This document shows, piece by piece, positions 6,212 to 14,552 of a stretch of 64,000 bases of DNA. The notes below the pieces were generated by a model. The model made no database searches. It was not told where the DNA came from and was given only the letters and a program-made list of their open reading frames with translations. The first letter of the stretch is position 1; every line of letters starts with the position of its first letter. Source of the stretch: JAUXEH01 sp965533275 (GTDB taxonomy: Bacteria > Acidobacteriota > Aminicenantia > Aminicenantales > Aminicenantaceae); assembly GCA_965533275.1 (NCBI GenBank), contig CBESWG010000006.1, forward strand, positions 59,765 through 123,764, read 5' to 3'. The translations under genes were made by a program, and so were the position numbers.

Positions 6212-8770
6212 TCATTCGCAGCGGAGGGAGTCCACGGGATCGGCGCCGGCGGCCCTGAGGGCCTGCAGGCTGACCACGGAAAGGGCGATGAGCAGGGCCA
6301 GCCCACCGGACAGGACGAAGAGGTGCAGCCCGATCCCGGTGCGGTAGGCGAAGTTTTCCAGCCACTTCCTTAAAACATAATAGGCAGCCGGCCAGGCGAT
6401 CACATTCGCCAGCAGGACCAGGATCACAGACTCCTTGACCAGGAGCCTCAGGATGCTCGGCACGGATGCGCCCATCACCTTCCGGATCCCCACCTCCTTG
6501 GTCCGCTGTTGAGATACGAAGGAGATGAGCCCCAGCAGGCCGATGCAGGAAATGAAAACGGCAAGGAAGGCGAAATACTTGAGGAGCGTTCCCGTAGCTT
6601 GCTCGGCCCTGTACCTGAGATCCAGGTTTTCATCCATGAACCAGTATTCGAAGCTGAAGCCGGAATTGAGCTCCTTCCATTTGGCCTCCAGGAATCCCAG
6701 GGTACCTGGGATATCCTCCGGCCCTATCCGGATGCTGACGACATCGAACATTCGCGAATTGTAGGCCAGAATGACCGGCTGGATCCGGGAGTGGAGGGAC
6801 TGTGTGTGGAAGTCCCTGATCACGCCGATGATGGTCCCGCGGTAACTGCCCCAGAATGAAAGGCTCTTTCCTATCGAAGATGCGTCTCCGAACTCCATCG
6901 CCCTGACGGCCGCCTCGTTGAGTACGAAGCTCTCGCCCTGATCGCTCTGTATCTCGTCGGAAAAGAAACGGCCCTGCACGAGCTCCATCCTGTGGGTTTC
7001 CAAGAAATCGGGATCACAGAAAATGACCTCGAAGGTCAGTTTAGGATCACCGCTCTTGCCCTCCCAGAGCACATCCTCCCGGGCGCCGCTCTCCCAATCC
7101 CCCATCCTCTGGCTCGAGAAGGTCATGCTCTGGATGTTGGGGTGCTGGAGCAGCTCGCTCTTGAGGACCTGATACCCCGGTTCTCCCCAGCGGGAATCCG
7201 AACTGATGACCAGGTTCTTGTCGAATCCCAGGTCCTTGTTCCTGACATAATCGAGCTGTCGATAGGTGACGAATGTCCCGATCATGAGGAAGATGGCGAT
7301 GGCGTACTGAAAGACGACCAGGATCCTCCTCAGGAAGGGAGAGCGCCCGTTTCCTGGGAAGTCGTTCGAAACGCGCAGCACCTTGACGGGCTGAAAGGAG
7401 GAGAGCAGCAGCGCGGGGTAGCCGCCGGACAGGAGGCCTGTCACGACTATGATCCCCAGCAGGCCGAGGAGCAGGTCCCGATTGCCGAACAGGTCGCGGC
7501 CCAGGGCAAACTCCTTATCTGAGAGATGGTTGAAGACCGGGAGAAAGAGGCCCACCAGGATAACGGCGGCCAGGACCGCAACCAGGGTAAACAGGAGGGT
7601 CTCCCCGAAAAACTGCCGGATGAGGTTTGCCCGGCGGGCTCCCACCACCTTTCTCAAGCCGATCTCCCTGGCTCTGAGGGTGGACCTGGCCGTGGTCAGA
7701 TTGATGAAATTGATGCAGGCGATCAGGAGGACAAAGATCGCCATGGCGGAGAAGATGTAGACATACAGGATCGGCCCGCCCCGTCCCTGGGGATTGAGGT
7801 GGATCCTGGTGAGGGGCAGGAACTGCAGCCGCGCCTTGTTCTGCGGATCCCGGTCGCTCACCAGGCCGGCAATCCTGCTCTCCACATCCTGGCCTGAGGC
7901 ACCATCGCGGAGCTGTACATAGGTCCAGGTCGAATTGCTGGTCCAGTTGTTGTCGGTCTGGCCCTCTGAGAGCAGTGTATAGGGAAGGACACAGCTGAAT
8001 TGGAGGCTGGAATTGCGTGGGATGTCTTCGAGGACGCCGGACACCTCAAGAGAAGAGCCGCTGTTCACGACCAGGCTCTTGCCGATGGGATCCTCCTGGC
8101 CGAACAGCTTGAGTGCCAACTCCTTTGTGAGAACGATGGAGCGGGGATTTTCCAGGGCGGTCAGGGCATCTCCCTGGAGAAAGGGAAAGGAGAATACTTC
8201 GAAGTAGGAAGGATCCGCCACGAGCGGCCCCTCTGCGAAGCTGCTATCACCGTACTGCAGCTGGATCTTGTTGACAAACCTGTAGCGGGTGGCGTTCTCA
8301 ACCTCGGGATACTCGGCCCTTAGATGTGGGGCCAGGGCATCGGGGGTTACCGGTGTCAGGTGGCCGTCACGCTGCTGCTGCACGACCAGGAAGACAGCGT
8401 CGGAATGCTCGTGAAACCGGTCCCAGCTGAGCTCATCCTGGATCCACATCAGGATCAGGATGCAGCAGCCGATACCCAGCGCCAGCCCCGAGATGTTGAT
8501 CAGGGAAAACGCCTTGTTCTTCCTGACATATCGGAGCGCGGTCTTGATGCTGTTGGCGAACATGACGGCTCCCCAATAGAGGGAGAACAGGACCGCCTGC
8601 AGGGCCTGCTTCCAATACCAGGCGGTGGCGCGCAGGCTCCCCTCCCGCTCTACCAGGAGAAAGAACATCTCCTCATGGTCGCCCAGCACTGTTTCCCCCA
8701 GGTGCGGAGGGGAAAATCTCCTCAGGATCGCTCCGGCCAGAGCCGGCGGTTTTCGTGTGGCCTTTGTCAT
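6212..8770 (-). CDS. FtsX/MacB-type ABC transporter permease with permease-prefix N-terminus
   Basis: An 852-residue permease of the MacB/FtsX class. A cytoplasmic prefix of about 75 residues (LGETVLGDHEEMF, WYWKQALQAVL) precedes a standard unit: TM1, a large periplasmic domain, three TM helices, then a second TM-periplasmic-TM unit. Conserved FtsX pieces are visible, for example ARSTLRAREIGLRKVVGA and QQRTKEVGIRKVMGASVPSILRL. It is immediately downstream of a PadR repressor gene (6 bp gap), the usual arrangement for this family in Acidobacteriota-like genomes. No ATPase gene adjoins it, so the energising subunit must be encoded elsewhere, or the protein acts as a mechanotransmission component. 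The substrate is unknown. Confidence 0.92.
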   Translation of the reverse strand: MTKATRKPPALAGAILRRFSPPHLGETVLGDHEEMFFLLVEREGSLRATAWYWKQALQAVLFSLYWGAVMFANSIKTALRYVRKNKAFSLINISGLALGIGCCILILMWIQDELSWDRFHEHSDAVFLVVQQQRDGHLTPVTPDALAPHLRAEYPEVENATRYRFVNKIQLQYGDSSFAEGPLVADPSYFEVFSFPFLQGDALTALENPRSIVLTKELALKLFGQEDPIGKSLVVNSGSSLEVSGVLEDIPRNSSLQFSCVLPYTLLSEGQTDNNWTSNSTWTYVQLRDGASGQDVESRIAGLVSDRDPQNKARLQFLPLTRIHLNPQGRGGPILYVYIFSAMAIFVLLIACINFINLTTARSTLRAREIGLRKVVGARRANLIRQFFGETLLFTLVAVLAAVILVGLFLPVFNHLSDKEFALGRDLFGNRDLLLGLLGIIVVTGLLSGGYPALLLSSFQPVKVLRVSNDFPGNGRSPFLRRILVVFQYAIAIFLMIGTFVTYRQLDYVRNKDLGFDKNLVISSDSRWGEPGYQVLKSELLQHPNIQSMTFSSQRMGDWESGAREDVLWEGKSGDPKLTFEVIFCDPDFLETHRMELVQGRFFSDEIQSDQGESFVLNEAAVRAMEFGDASSIGKSLSFWGSYRGTIIGVIRDFHTQSLHSRIQPVILAYNSRMFDVVSIRIGPEDIPGTLGFLEAKWKELNSGFSFEYWFMDENLDLRYRAEQATGTLLKYFAFLAVFISCIGLLGLISFVSQQRTKEVGIRKVMGASVPSILRLLVKESVILVLLANVIAWPAAYYVLRKWLENFAYRTGIGLHLFVLSGGLALLIALSVVSLQALRAAGADPVDSLRCE

Positions 8771-8776
8771 CTCGAG

Positions 8777-9097
8777 TCACTCCAGTGAGGCTTTGCCCAC
8801 GGCGGCCCACATGGCCGACTGGATCTCCCTGTGTTCTTTCAGGACATCCTTGCCCTTCCGTGTGATCCGGTAGTAGCGCTTTCGCTTCCCTCCCCTCTCC
8901 CGAGTGGGGCTGCCCAGGTCGGATTCAAGGTAGCCCTTCTCCTCCAGCCGATAGAGGGGGATGTAGATCCCGCCCAGGGTCCACTTCTTCTGCGTAGCAT
9001 GTTCGATGTGCTCCAGGATGGGGAGGCTGTAGGCCGCCTCTCCCAGCTTCAACACGGCCAACAGCACGTATTCTTCAGCCCGGGTCAGCAGCCTCAT
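8777..9097 (-). CDS. PadR-family transcriptional repressor
   Basis: A 106-residue winged-helix regulator of the PadR type: LTRAEEYVLLAVLKLGEAAYSL, then GGIYIPLYRLEEKGYLES and RYYRITRKGKDVL. It lacks the long C-terminal helix of full PadR and so belongs to the short PadR-s2 class. GAGGAGGACGAC precedes the ATG. It is co-transcribed with the downstream permease. A perfect palindrome overlapping its own -10 region is a likely autoregulatory operator. Effector unknown. Confidence 0.9.
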   Translation of the reverse strand: MRLLTRAEEYVLLAVLKLGEAAYSLPILEHIEHATQKKWTLGGIYIPLYRLEEKGYLESDLGSPTRERGGKRKRYYRITRKGKDVLKEHREIQSAMWAAVGKASLE

Positions 9098-9116
9098 GTC
9101 GTCCTCCTCTTATAAT

Positions 9117-9151
9117 ACTTTAAAGTTAAGGATTATTGACCCGGCTGTCAA
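9117..9151 (-). promoter_or_regulatory. PadR promoter with overlapping palindromic operator
   Basis: On the minus strand TTGACA (9151-9146) and TAACTT (9128-9123) are separated by 17 bp. The perfect 10-bp palindrome ACTTTAAAGT lies at 9117-9126, over the -10 and start point. A direct repeat containing AAGGATTAT occurs at 9128-9136 and 9170-9178. A repressor bound here would block the padR-permease operon. Confidence 0.5.
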
Positions 9152-9232
9152 GCATTTTATATTAATTTAAAGGATTATGCCCGGACATGCGCCGACGCGG
9201 ATCAGGGAGGCCCTGGGAAAGCTGGGGACGGC

Positions 9233-10300
9233 CTAGGCCGATTCGAGTTCGGCGAGGAGCCCCGCGATGAGCTCTTTCACGGTGACGATCTTGTCGATCC
9301 GGTAGGCATTCTGCCCGCAGAAGATGAGCCCGTGGTCCGTGTCCCCGATGTAAGAATTCACGAGGGCCAAGGCGATACAGTACCGGGCCGATTCCACCTT
9401 GCAGGCTGTCAGGCACCGGTAGGGACACTTGATCTTCAATCTCCCCTTTATCTCCAGGTCATCCAGGAACTTGTTCTTCAACGCCCGTCCCGGCATGCCC
9501 ACGGGGCTCTTGATGATGACGATATCCTCTTTTTTGGCATCCAGGTAGTGCTGCTTGAATTCCGGGGAGACGCCGCACTCTTCCGTGCAGACGAAACGGG
9601 TGGCCATCTGGACGCCCGAGGCCCCCAGGCGCAGCAGGCGGGCGATGTCCCCCCCGGTGAAGATCCCTCCCGCCGCGATCACGGGGATCTTTTTCCCGTA
9701 GCGATCCTCGTAGGGTTTGATGGTCTCCAGTATCTCTGGCAGCAGTATGTCCAGGGAATATTTTTCGGGCTGTTGGAGCTGTTCTTCAGAAAAGCCGAGA
9801 TGCCCCCCTGCCAGCGGCCCCTCCAGGATCAAGGCATCGGGGATCATAGTATAGCGCTTGTCCCAGGCACGGAGGATGAATTCCGCAACTCGGGAGGAAC
9901 TGACGATGGGGATCAGGTTTACGGAAGAGTCGTCCACCAGGGCGGGAAGCTTGGCCGGAAGTCCGGCGCCGTATATGATCAGCTTGATCCCCTCCCTAAC
10001 GGAGGCCTTGATCAGGTCATCCACGTTGCTGAGGACACCCATGAAGTTGATCGCGAGGTGGCCCTTTGTCAAACTCCGGGCTTTCCGTATTTCCTTTACC
10101 AGGGCCTCGCGCGATGCAGTTTCATAGTCCGCCAGGGAGTCCTCTGTATCGCCCAGGCCGATGCTCGAGATGGTGCCGATGCCGCCTTCCTCAGCCACGG
10201 CAGAGGCCAGAGAAGAAAGCGAGACCTTCACGCCCATTCCGCCCTGAATAATCGGAATGTCCGCGGTCACAGTGCCTATGTTCAGTTTTGGGATCTTCAT
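9233..10300 (-). CDS. FMN-dependent nitronate monooxygenase / FabK-like enoyl reductase
   Basis: A 355-residue TIM-barrel flavoprotein. Family features: IPIIQGGMGVKVS at the N-terminus, GAGLPAKLP, LEGPLAGGHLGF with the conserved His, IAAGGIFTGGDIARLL (phosphate binding) and GASGVQMATRFVCTEE. The C-terminal extension contains four cysteines in CPYRCLTACKVESARYC, a pattern I recall from anaerobe members of this family and which could bind metal. It follows fabF with no spacer (TAAATG), so the two are one transcript. The neighbourhood favours a FabK-type role in fatty-acid elongation, but the sequence alone does not separate enoyl-ACP reductase from nitronate oxidase. Confidence 0.85.
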   Translation of the reverse strand: MKIPKLNIGTVTADIPIIQGGMGVKVSLSSLASAVAEEGGIGTISSIGLGDTEDSLADYETASREALVKEIRKARSLTKGHLAINFMGVLSNVDDLIKASVREGIKLIIYGAGLPAKLPALVDDSSVNLIPIVSSSRVAEFILRAWDKRYTMIPDALILEGPLAGGHLGFSEEQLQQPEKYSLDILLPEILETIKPYEDRYGKKIPVIAAGGIFTGGDIARLLRLGASGVQMATRFVCTEECGVSPEFKQHYLDAKKEDIVIIKSPVGMPGRALKNKFLDDLEIKGRLKIKCPYRCLTACKVESARYCIALALVNSYIGDTDHGLIFCGQNAYRIDKIVTVKELIAGLLAELESA

Positions 10301-11566
10301 TTAATCCTCATATCGTTTCACAACCAGGCTAACATTTCCACCCCCGAACCCGAAAGAATTGCTCAAAGCCACTCCCGGGTTAACCTCCTCGGCTCCATGG
10401 GTCACATAGTCCAGGGGGCAGTCCGGGTCGGATTCCTCATAGTTGATGGTCGGAGGCAGGATGCCTGTATGGATGCTCATGGCTGAGGAGATCATCTCCA
10501 CTGCCCCGGCTGCGGCCAGGAGGTGGCCGATCATCGACTTGATGGAGCTGACCTTGAGGTCCCGGCTGTGTTCCCCGAAGACCTCCATGATGGCGGCGCT
10601 CTCGATCTTGTCGTTCAACTGCGTCGAGGTGCCGTGGGCATTGACATAGCCCACTTCCCGGGGTTCGATGCCGGCGTCGTTGAGGGCCGCACGCATAACC
10701 CGGATCATCCCGTCGCCCTCCGGATCGGGGGCGGTGAAATGATAGGCATCGGCCGTAGATCCAAAGCCCACGAGTTCCGCATATACCCTTGCGCCGCGAC
10801 GGCGAGCGTGCTCGAGTCTTTCCAGCACGACGACCCCGGATCCTTCCCCCATCACGAAACCGTCCCGATCCTTGTCAAAGGGTCGGCTCGCCCTTTCCAC
10901 ATCATCGTTCCTGGTCGACATGGAACGGGTCGCGCAAAAGCCCCCATACGGCAGAGGATTGACGCTGGCTTCGGAACCCCCCGCCAGCATGATGTCGGCA
11001 TCTCCCCGCTGGATTATCCGGAAGGCATCTCCAATGGCATTCGAGGAGGTAGAGCAGGCCACACAGGGAGCCGACAAAGGGCCCTTCAGGCCGTACTTGA
11101 TGGACACCTGGCAGGCCGCCATGTTGATGAGGATCTTGGTCACGGTGAAGGGGCTGAGGGACTTCGGCCCGATCTTCTCCAGGCTCGCATACGCTTCCTG
11201 GATGCTCACGGACCCCCCGATACCTGAGCCGATGGTAACACCGGCCCGGTTCGCGTCGTAGGGATACTCAGCCAGCCCGGAATCCTGCATGGCCATGGCT
11301 GCAGCGGCCAGGGCGAAATGGATGAACCTGTCCATCCTTCCCACGGATTTTTTCTCGATCCAATCCTCGGGATGGAAGTTTTTCACTTCCGCGGCCATCT
11401 GAGACCGGTAATCCGAGGGATCGAAATGCGTCACCCGGCCAATGCCGTTGCGCCCTTCCTTCAGCCCTTCCCAGAATTCTTCCAGGCCGAGCCCTATCGG
11501 AGAGACTACGCCAAGTCCAGTCAGAACGACACGATGTTCTGTCCGCACACGGGAGTCACCTGTCAT
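10301..11566 (-). CDS. fabF: Beta-ketoacyl-ACP synthase II (FabF-type)
   Basis: A 421-residue condensing enzyme that joins malonyl-ACP to a growing acyl chain in the cytoplasm. The Cys-His-His triad is complete: Cys171 in CVACSTSSNA, His311 in NAHGTSTQLND and His348 in SMIGHLLAAAG. The C-terminal SFGFGGGN is also present. Length is normal. The start is ATG 11566 with AAAAGG about 10 nt upstream. It is translationally coupled to the FabK/NMO-like gene; no acpP, fabG, fabD or fabH adjoins it, so this is a partial set. A secondary-metabolite or specialised-lipid ketosynthase cannot be excluded. Confidence 0.93.
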   Translation of the reverse strand: MTGDSRVRTEHRVVLTGLGVVSPIGLGLEEFWEGLKEGRNGIGRVTHFDPSDYRSQMAAEVKNFHPEDWIEKKSVGRMDRFIHFALAAAAMAMQDSGLAEYPYDANRAGVTIGSGIGGSVSIQEAYASLEKIGPKSLSPFTVTKILINMAACQVSIKYGLKGPLSAPCVACSTSSNAIGDAFRIIQRGDADIMLAGGSEASVNPLPYGGFCATRSMSTRNDDVERASRPFDKDRDGFVMGEGSGVVVLERLEHARRRGARVYAELVGFGSTADAYHFTAPDPEGDGMIRVMRAALNDAGIEPREVGYVNAHGTSTQLNDKIESAAIMEVFGEHSRDLKVSSIKSMIGHLLAAAGAVEMISSAMSIHTGILPPTINYEESDPDCPLDYVTHGAEEVNPGVALSNSFGFGGGNVSLVVKRYED

Positions 11567-11675
11567 AATCAGCTAGCCTTTTCGATATTCCTGGATCAAG
11601 AAACCTTATTTTAGCAAACGGCCGCGGGATATTTCAATATATAATCTATTTGTTCATCATTTTCTGATAGAAGGA

Positions 11676-13025
11676 TCAAAACTCTTCGATGCAGTAGAGA
11701 TTCCCGAAGCCGCGCAAGAACATCTGATCGCCCACGATGGCTGGAGAGGCATGGAAGCTGTCATCGAGCTGGTTCTTAGCCAGGAGCTTGAATTCTTCTC
11801 CATGCTCCACCACGAACATGGCCCCCTTCTGGCTCAGGATGTAGACGCGGTTTTTGGCCCCCACCGGGGAGGTGTACAGGTTGCCGAAGCCCTCCATCCT
11901 CTGGCCGGTGTAATAGGGCTCCCCGGTCTTGATGTTGAAACAGGACAATATCCCGTTGTTGGACCGCAGGAAGTAGAGTTTGTCGCCGTAGAGAAGGCCG
12001 GAAGGTGTATAGGGGGTTTCCTTGCCGTCATAGCTCCAGACGATGGCGTCCGTGCCGGTGATGTCTCCCTTGGCCCCGGCCAGCCGGATGGCCATCATGG
12101 CATTCCCGCGAAATCCGCTCATGACATACAGGATGCCGTCAGCGACCATGGGAGTGGGTATGACGTTCATGGTCAATCCACCGCACTGCCAGATCAGCTC
12201 GCCCGAATCGAAGTCATAGCTGCGGATGAACTTTGTGGCGCAGGCTATGACCTGAGGTTTGCCGTCCACTTCGATCACAATGGGAGTGGACCAGGAGGTC
12301 TCTTCATCCCGCTCCTTCACCCAGGCGTCTCTCCCCGTCTTCTTGTCCAGGGCGTAGAGGAAGGAATCCTCAGCGTGGTCCCAGAGGATCATGATCTTGT
12401 CTCCATACAGGGCCGGAGAGCTGCCCTCGCCGAACTGCATGTGTTTCTTCAGCTGGCCGAAATCCCGCTCCCACTTGAGACTGCCGTCAGCCGCGTCCAG
12501 GCAGAACAGGCCGCGGGACCCAAAGTAGGCGTACACAAACTCGCCGTCCGTCACGGGGGAGTGCGAGGCCCAGCTGCCCAGGTCATGGGTGGCTTCTTCC
12601 GGGACCTCTTCCTTCACCGTTTTCTGCCAGAGGACATGGCCGTCGCCCCGGTCGAGACACAGGACATCGAACTTGTGCTTGATGTCTGTATTTCGGCTGG
12701 GCATTCCCCGCCGCCTGCCCTGCTCCCCTTCCTTGGCTTCTGGCTTGGGTGCCGGCTCCTTCTCGAGGGGCACCGCCGTGAGGAGAAAAACCTTGTTTTC
12801 CCATACGATGGGGGTGGAGTGCCCCCGGCCGGGGACCGCGACCTTCCACCTTACGTTCTGGGTCTCGCTCCACTCCAGGGGAGGATTCCCGTTCGCCGAG
12901 ACCCCGTTCATCTGGGGGCCCCGCCACTGGTGCCAGTACTTGTCGAATCCGGCTGGATCCTGGGCCGCGGCCATCACGAAGAGCAGGGCCAGCAGCGCCC
13001 CGAGCACGATGCTTGTCTTTTTCAT
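11676..13025 (-). CDS. Secreted PQQ-like beta-propeller protein (A)
   Basis: A 449-residue exported protein with signal peptide (SIVLGALLALLFVMAAAQ) followed by the W-x-x-W-R-G entry motif (HQWRGPQMNGV) and seven or eight PQQ-like WD40-type blades, e.g. VLCLDRGDGHVLW, FCLDAADGSLKWERD, YALDKKTGRDAW. A basic insert (GRRRGMPSRN) breaks the second blade and is shared with propeller B. Known relatives include BamB-like scaffolds and quinoproteins; no vicinal Cys-Cys plus Asp/Glu calcium site typical of PQQ alcohol dehydrogenases is seen, so catalysis is not claimed. It is the last gene of the same-strand block, 109 bp after propeller B. The intergenic CACAT-AATTC-ATGTG inverted repeat at 13100-13114 may be regulatory. 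Confidence 0.88.
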   Translation of the reverse strand: MKKTSIVLGALLALLFVMAAAQDPAGFDKYWHQWRGPQMNGVSANGNPPLEWSETQNVRWKVAVPGRGHSTPIVWENKVFLLTAVPLEKEPAPKPEAKEGEQGRRRGMPSRNTDIKHKFDVLCLDRGDGHVLWQKTVKEEVPEEATHDLGSWASHSPVTDGEFVYAYFGSRGLFCLDAADGSLKWERDFGQLKKHMQFGEGSSPALYGDKIMILWDHAEDSFLYALDKKTGRDAWVKERDEETSWSTPIVIEVDGKPQVIACATKFIRSYDFDSGELIWQCGGLTMNVIPTPMVADGILYVMSGFRGNAMMAIRLAGAKGDITGTDAIVWSYDGKETPYTPSGLLYGDKLYFLRSNNGILSCFNIKTGEPYYTGQRMEGFGNLYTSPVGAKNRVYILSQKGAMFVVEHGEEFKLLAKNQLDDSFHASPAIVGDQMFLRGFGNLYCIEEF

Positions 13026-13134
13026 TTCGGTTTATCCTTTCTCATTGAAGTCCATACATAGTTCTATCTGTTTAGATGTGTCACACCGGCCTAATCTTCC
13101 ACATAATTCATGTGAGACATGAGCTATTCACAAA

Positions 13135-14496
13135 TCAATTTCCTATACAATAGAGGTGGGTCTCCGTCCGGATGAAGATCTGCTTGCCGGAAACGGCCGG
13201 CGAGGCGAGGGTGTAGGACCCGTCGAGCTCGCTCGTGGCCAGGATCTTGAACTCCGGCCCGGTCGCGACCACCGTGGTGATCCCCGACTCGTTGAGGATG
13301 TACATCCGGCCCTCGGATATGATCGGGGAGGCGCTCACAATGCCCTCCCGTGTCGTCTCGGGGCCGTAGACCACGGAACCGGTCTTGGGCTCAAGGCAGG
13401 TCACCATGCCTCGGTCATCCACCAGGTAGAGGTAGGTGCCGTCGCAGATGGGAGACGGGACATCGGGGGCCCCCGATCCCTCATACTTCCAGACCAGGTG
13501 GCTCTCCGAGATGTCGCCCGTGCCCCCAACCCTCAGGGCCAGCAGGGGTTTTTGCCGCGTAGGAGCATAGATGAGATCACCGTTGATGATGGGGGTCCCG
13601 ACAATGCGGTAGTTGGGCCGGTTCAGGGGATTCAGCCCCGCGGCACGCCAGATCTCCTTGCCGGTCTCAGGATCATGGCCCGTCACATAGTCGCCGCCCG
13701 AGATGATGATCTCTGTCTTCTCGCCGTGCTTTAGAAGGACCGGAGTGGTGTACGCATCGGGCGACTCTCTCTGGGCATCCGTGGGCCGCTCCTGATGCCA
13801 GTTCACCTTTCCAGTCAGGGCGTCCAGGGAGACGATGTAGGAGGGATCGTCGGTCTTCATACCATGCAGGACCTCGATGATCAGGCTGCCATCGTAGAGC
13901 AGAGGGGACGAGGCATAGCCCCAATTCTGCCCGAAGGCTCCATAGTCTGCCTGCAGGTCTTTCTTCCAGATCTCTTTGCCATCCATGTCGAAGGCCGTGA
14001 CGACCCCGGTCCCGGTGACGATCCAGACGTGCTTACCATCGGTCACCGGCGAAGGCGTGGCATCGTTCTGCTTGCGGTGGATCTGGTTCTTGTTGTCCAG
14101 CTCCCGCTTCCAGAGGACCTTGCCGTCCTGCTTGGAGATGCAGAACAGAAAGAGCTCAGGACCCCCCGCGCTCCGGCTGGCCCGCCGCCTGCGCCCCTGC
14201 TGGGGGGCAGGGGCCTGTTCGGCCTGGGCCGGTTTGGGCTCAGCTTGGGAGGGCGAGGTCACAAACACGCGGTCTCCCCATATTATGGGGGTGGCCGCGC
14301 TCCAGGACGGCAGGGCCGTCTTCCATTTTATGTTCTCTGTCAGGCTCCACTGGAGCGGCAGGCCCGTACCGTCGACGATCCCGTTTTGATGCGGCCCTCT
14401 CCACTGCGGCCAGTTGTCCCCGGCGTCAAAAGCGACGGCCGGCGCCATCAGGAACGTGGCAAGCATTACTCCCAGGATTGTCTTCTTCCCTATCAT
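13135..14496 (-). CDS. Secreted PQQ-like beta-propeller protein (B)
   Basis: A 453-residue exported propeller. The signal peptide (ILGVMLATFLMAPAVAF) is followed by NWPQWRGPHQNGI and blades with DGKVLWKRELD, MDGKEIWKKDL, LTGKVNWHQE, ETGKEIWRAAG. A Pro/Ala/Gln and Arg-rich loop (QQGRRRRASRS) sits at the same place as in propeller A, so A and B are tandem duplicates. GGGAGGAAGACT precedes the ATG. It lies 56 bp after the ABC exporter permease and is probably part of the same transcript. Role unknown; a periplasmic scaffold, substrate-binding protein or quinoprotein-like redox partner are all possible. Confidence 0.88.
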   Translation of the reverse strand: MIGKKTILGVMLATFLMAPAVAFDAGDNWPQWRGPHQNGIVDGTGLPLQWSLTENIKWKTALPSWSAATPIIWGDRVFVTSPSQAEPKPAQAEQAPAPQQGRRRRASRSAGGPELFLFCISKQDGKVLWKRELDNKNQIHRKQNDATPSPVTDGKHVWIVTGTGVVTAFDMDGKEIWKKDLQADYGAFGQNWGYASSPLLYDGSLIIEVLHGMKTDDPSYIVSLDALTGKVNWHQERPTDAQRESPDAYTTPVLLKHGEKTEIIISGGDYVTGHDPETGKEIWRAAGLNPLNRPNYRIVGTPIINGDLIYAPTRQKPLLALRVGGTGDISESHLVWKYEGSGAPDVPSPICDGTYLYLVDDRGMVTCLEPKTGSVVYGPETTREGIVSASPIISEGRMYILNESGITTVVATGPEFKILATSELDGSYTLASPAVSGKQIFIRTETHLYCIGN

Positions 14497-14552
14497 AGTC
14501 TTCCTCCCTATCCTCTATAAGCTATCATCCTCTAATTACCCTGAATATCCCC

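Noticed and set aside
9332..10486. Plus-strand open frame of 384 codons across the FabK-like and FabF genes
   Set aside because: It crosses two real minus-strand genes and has no recognisable domain.
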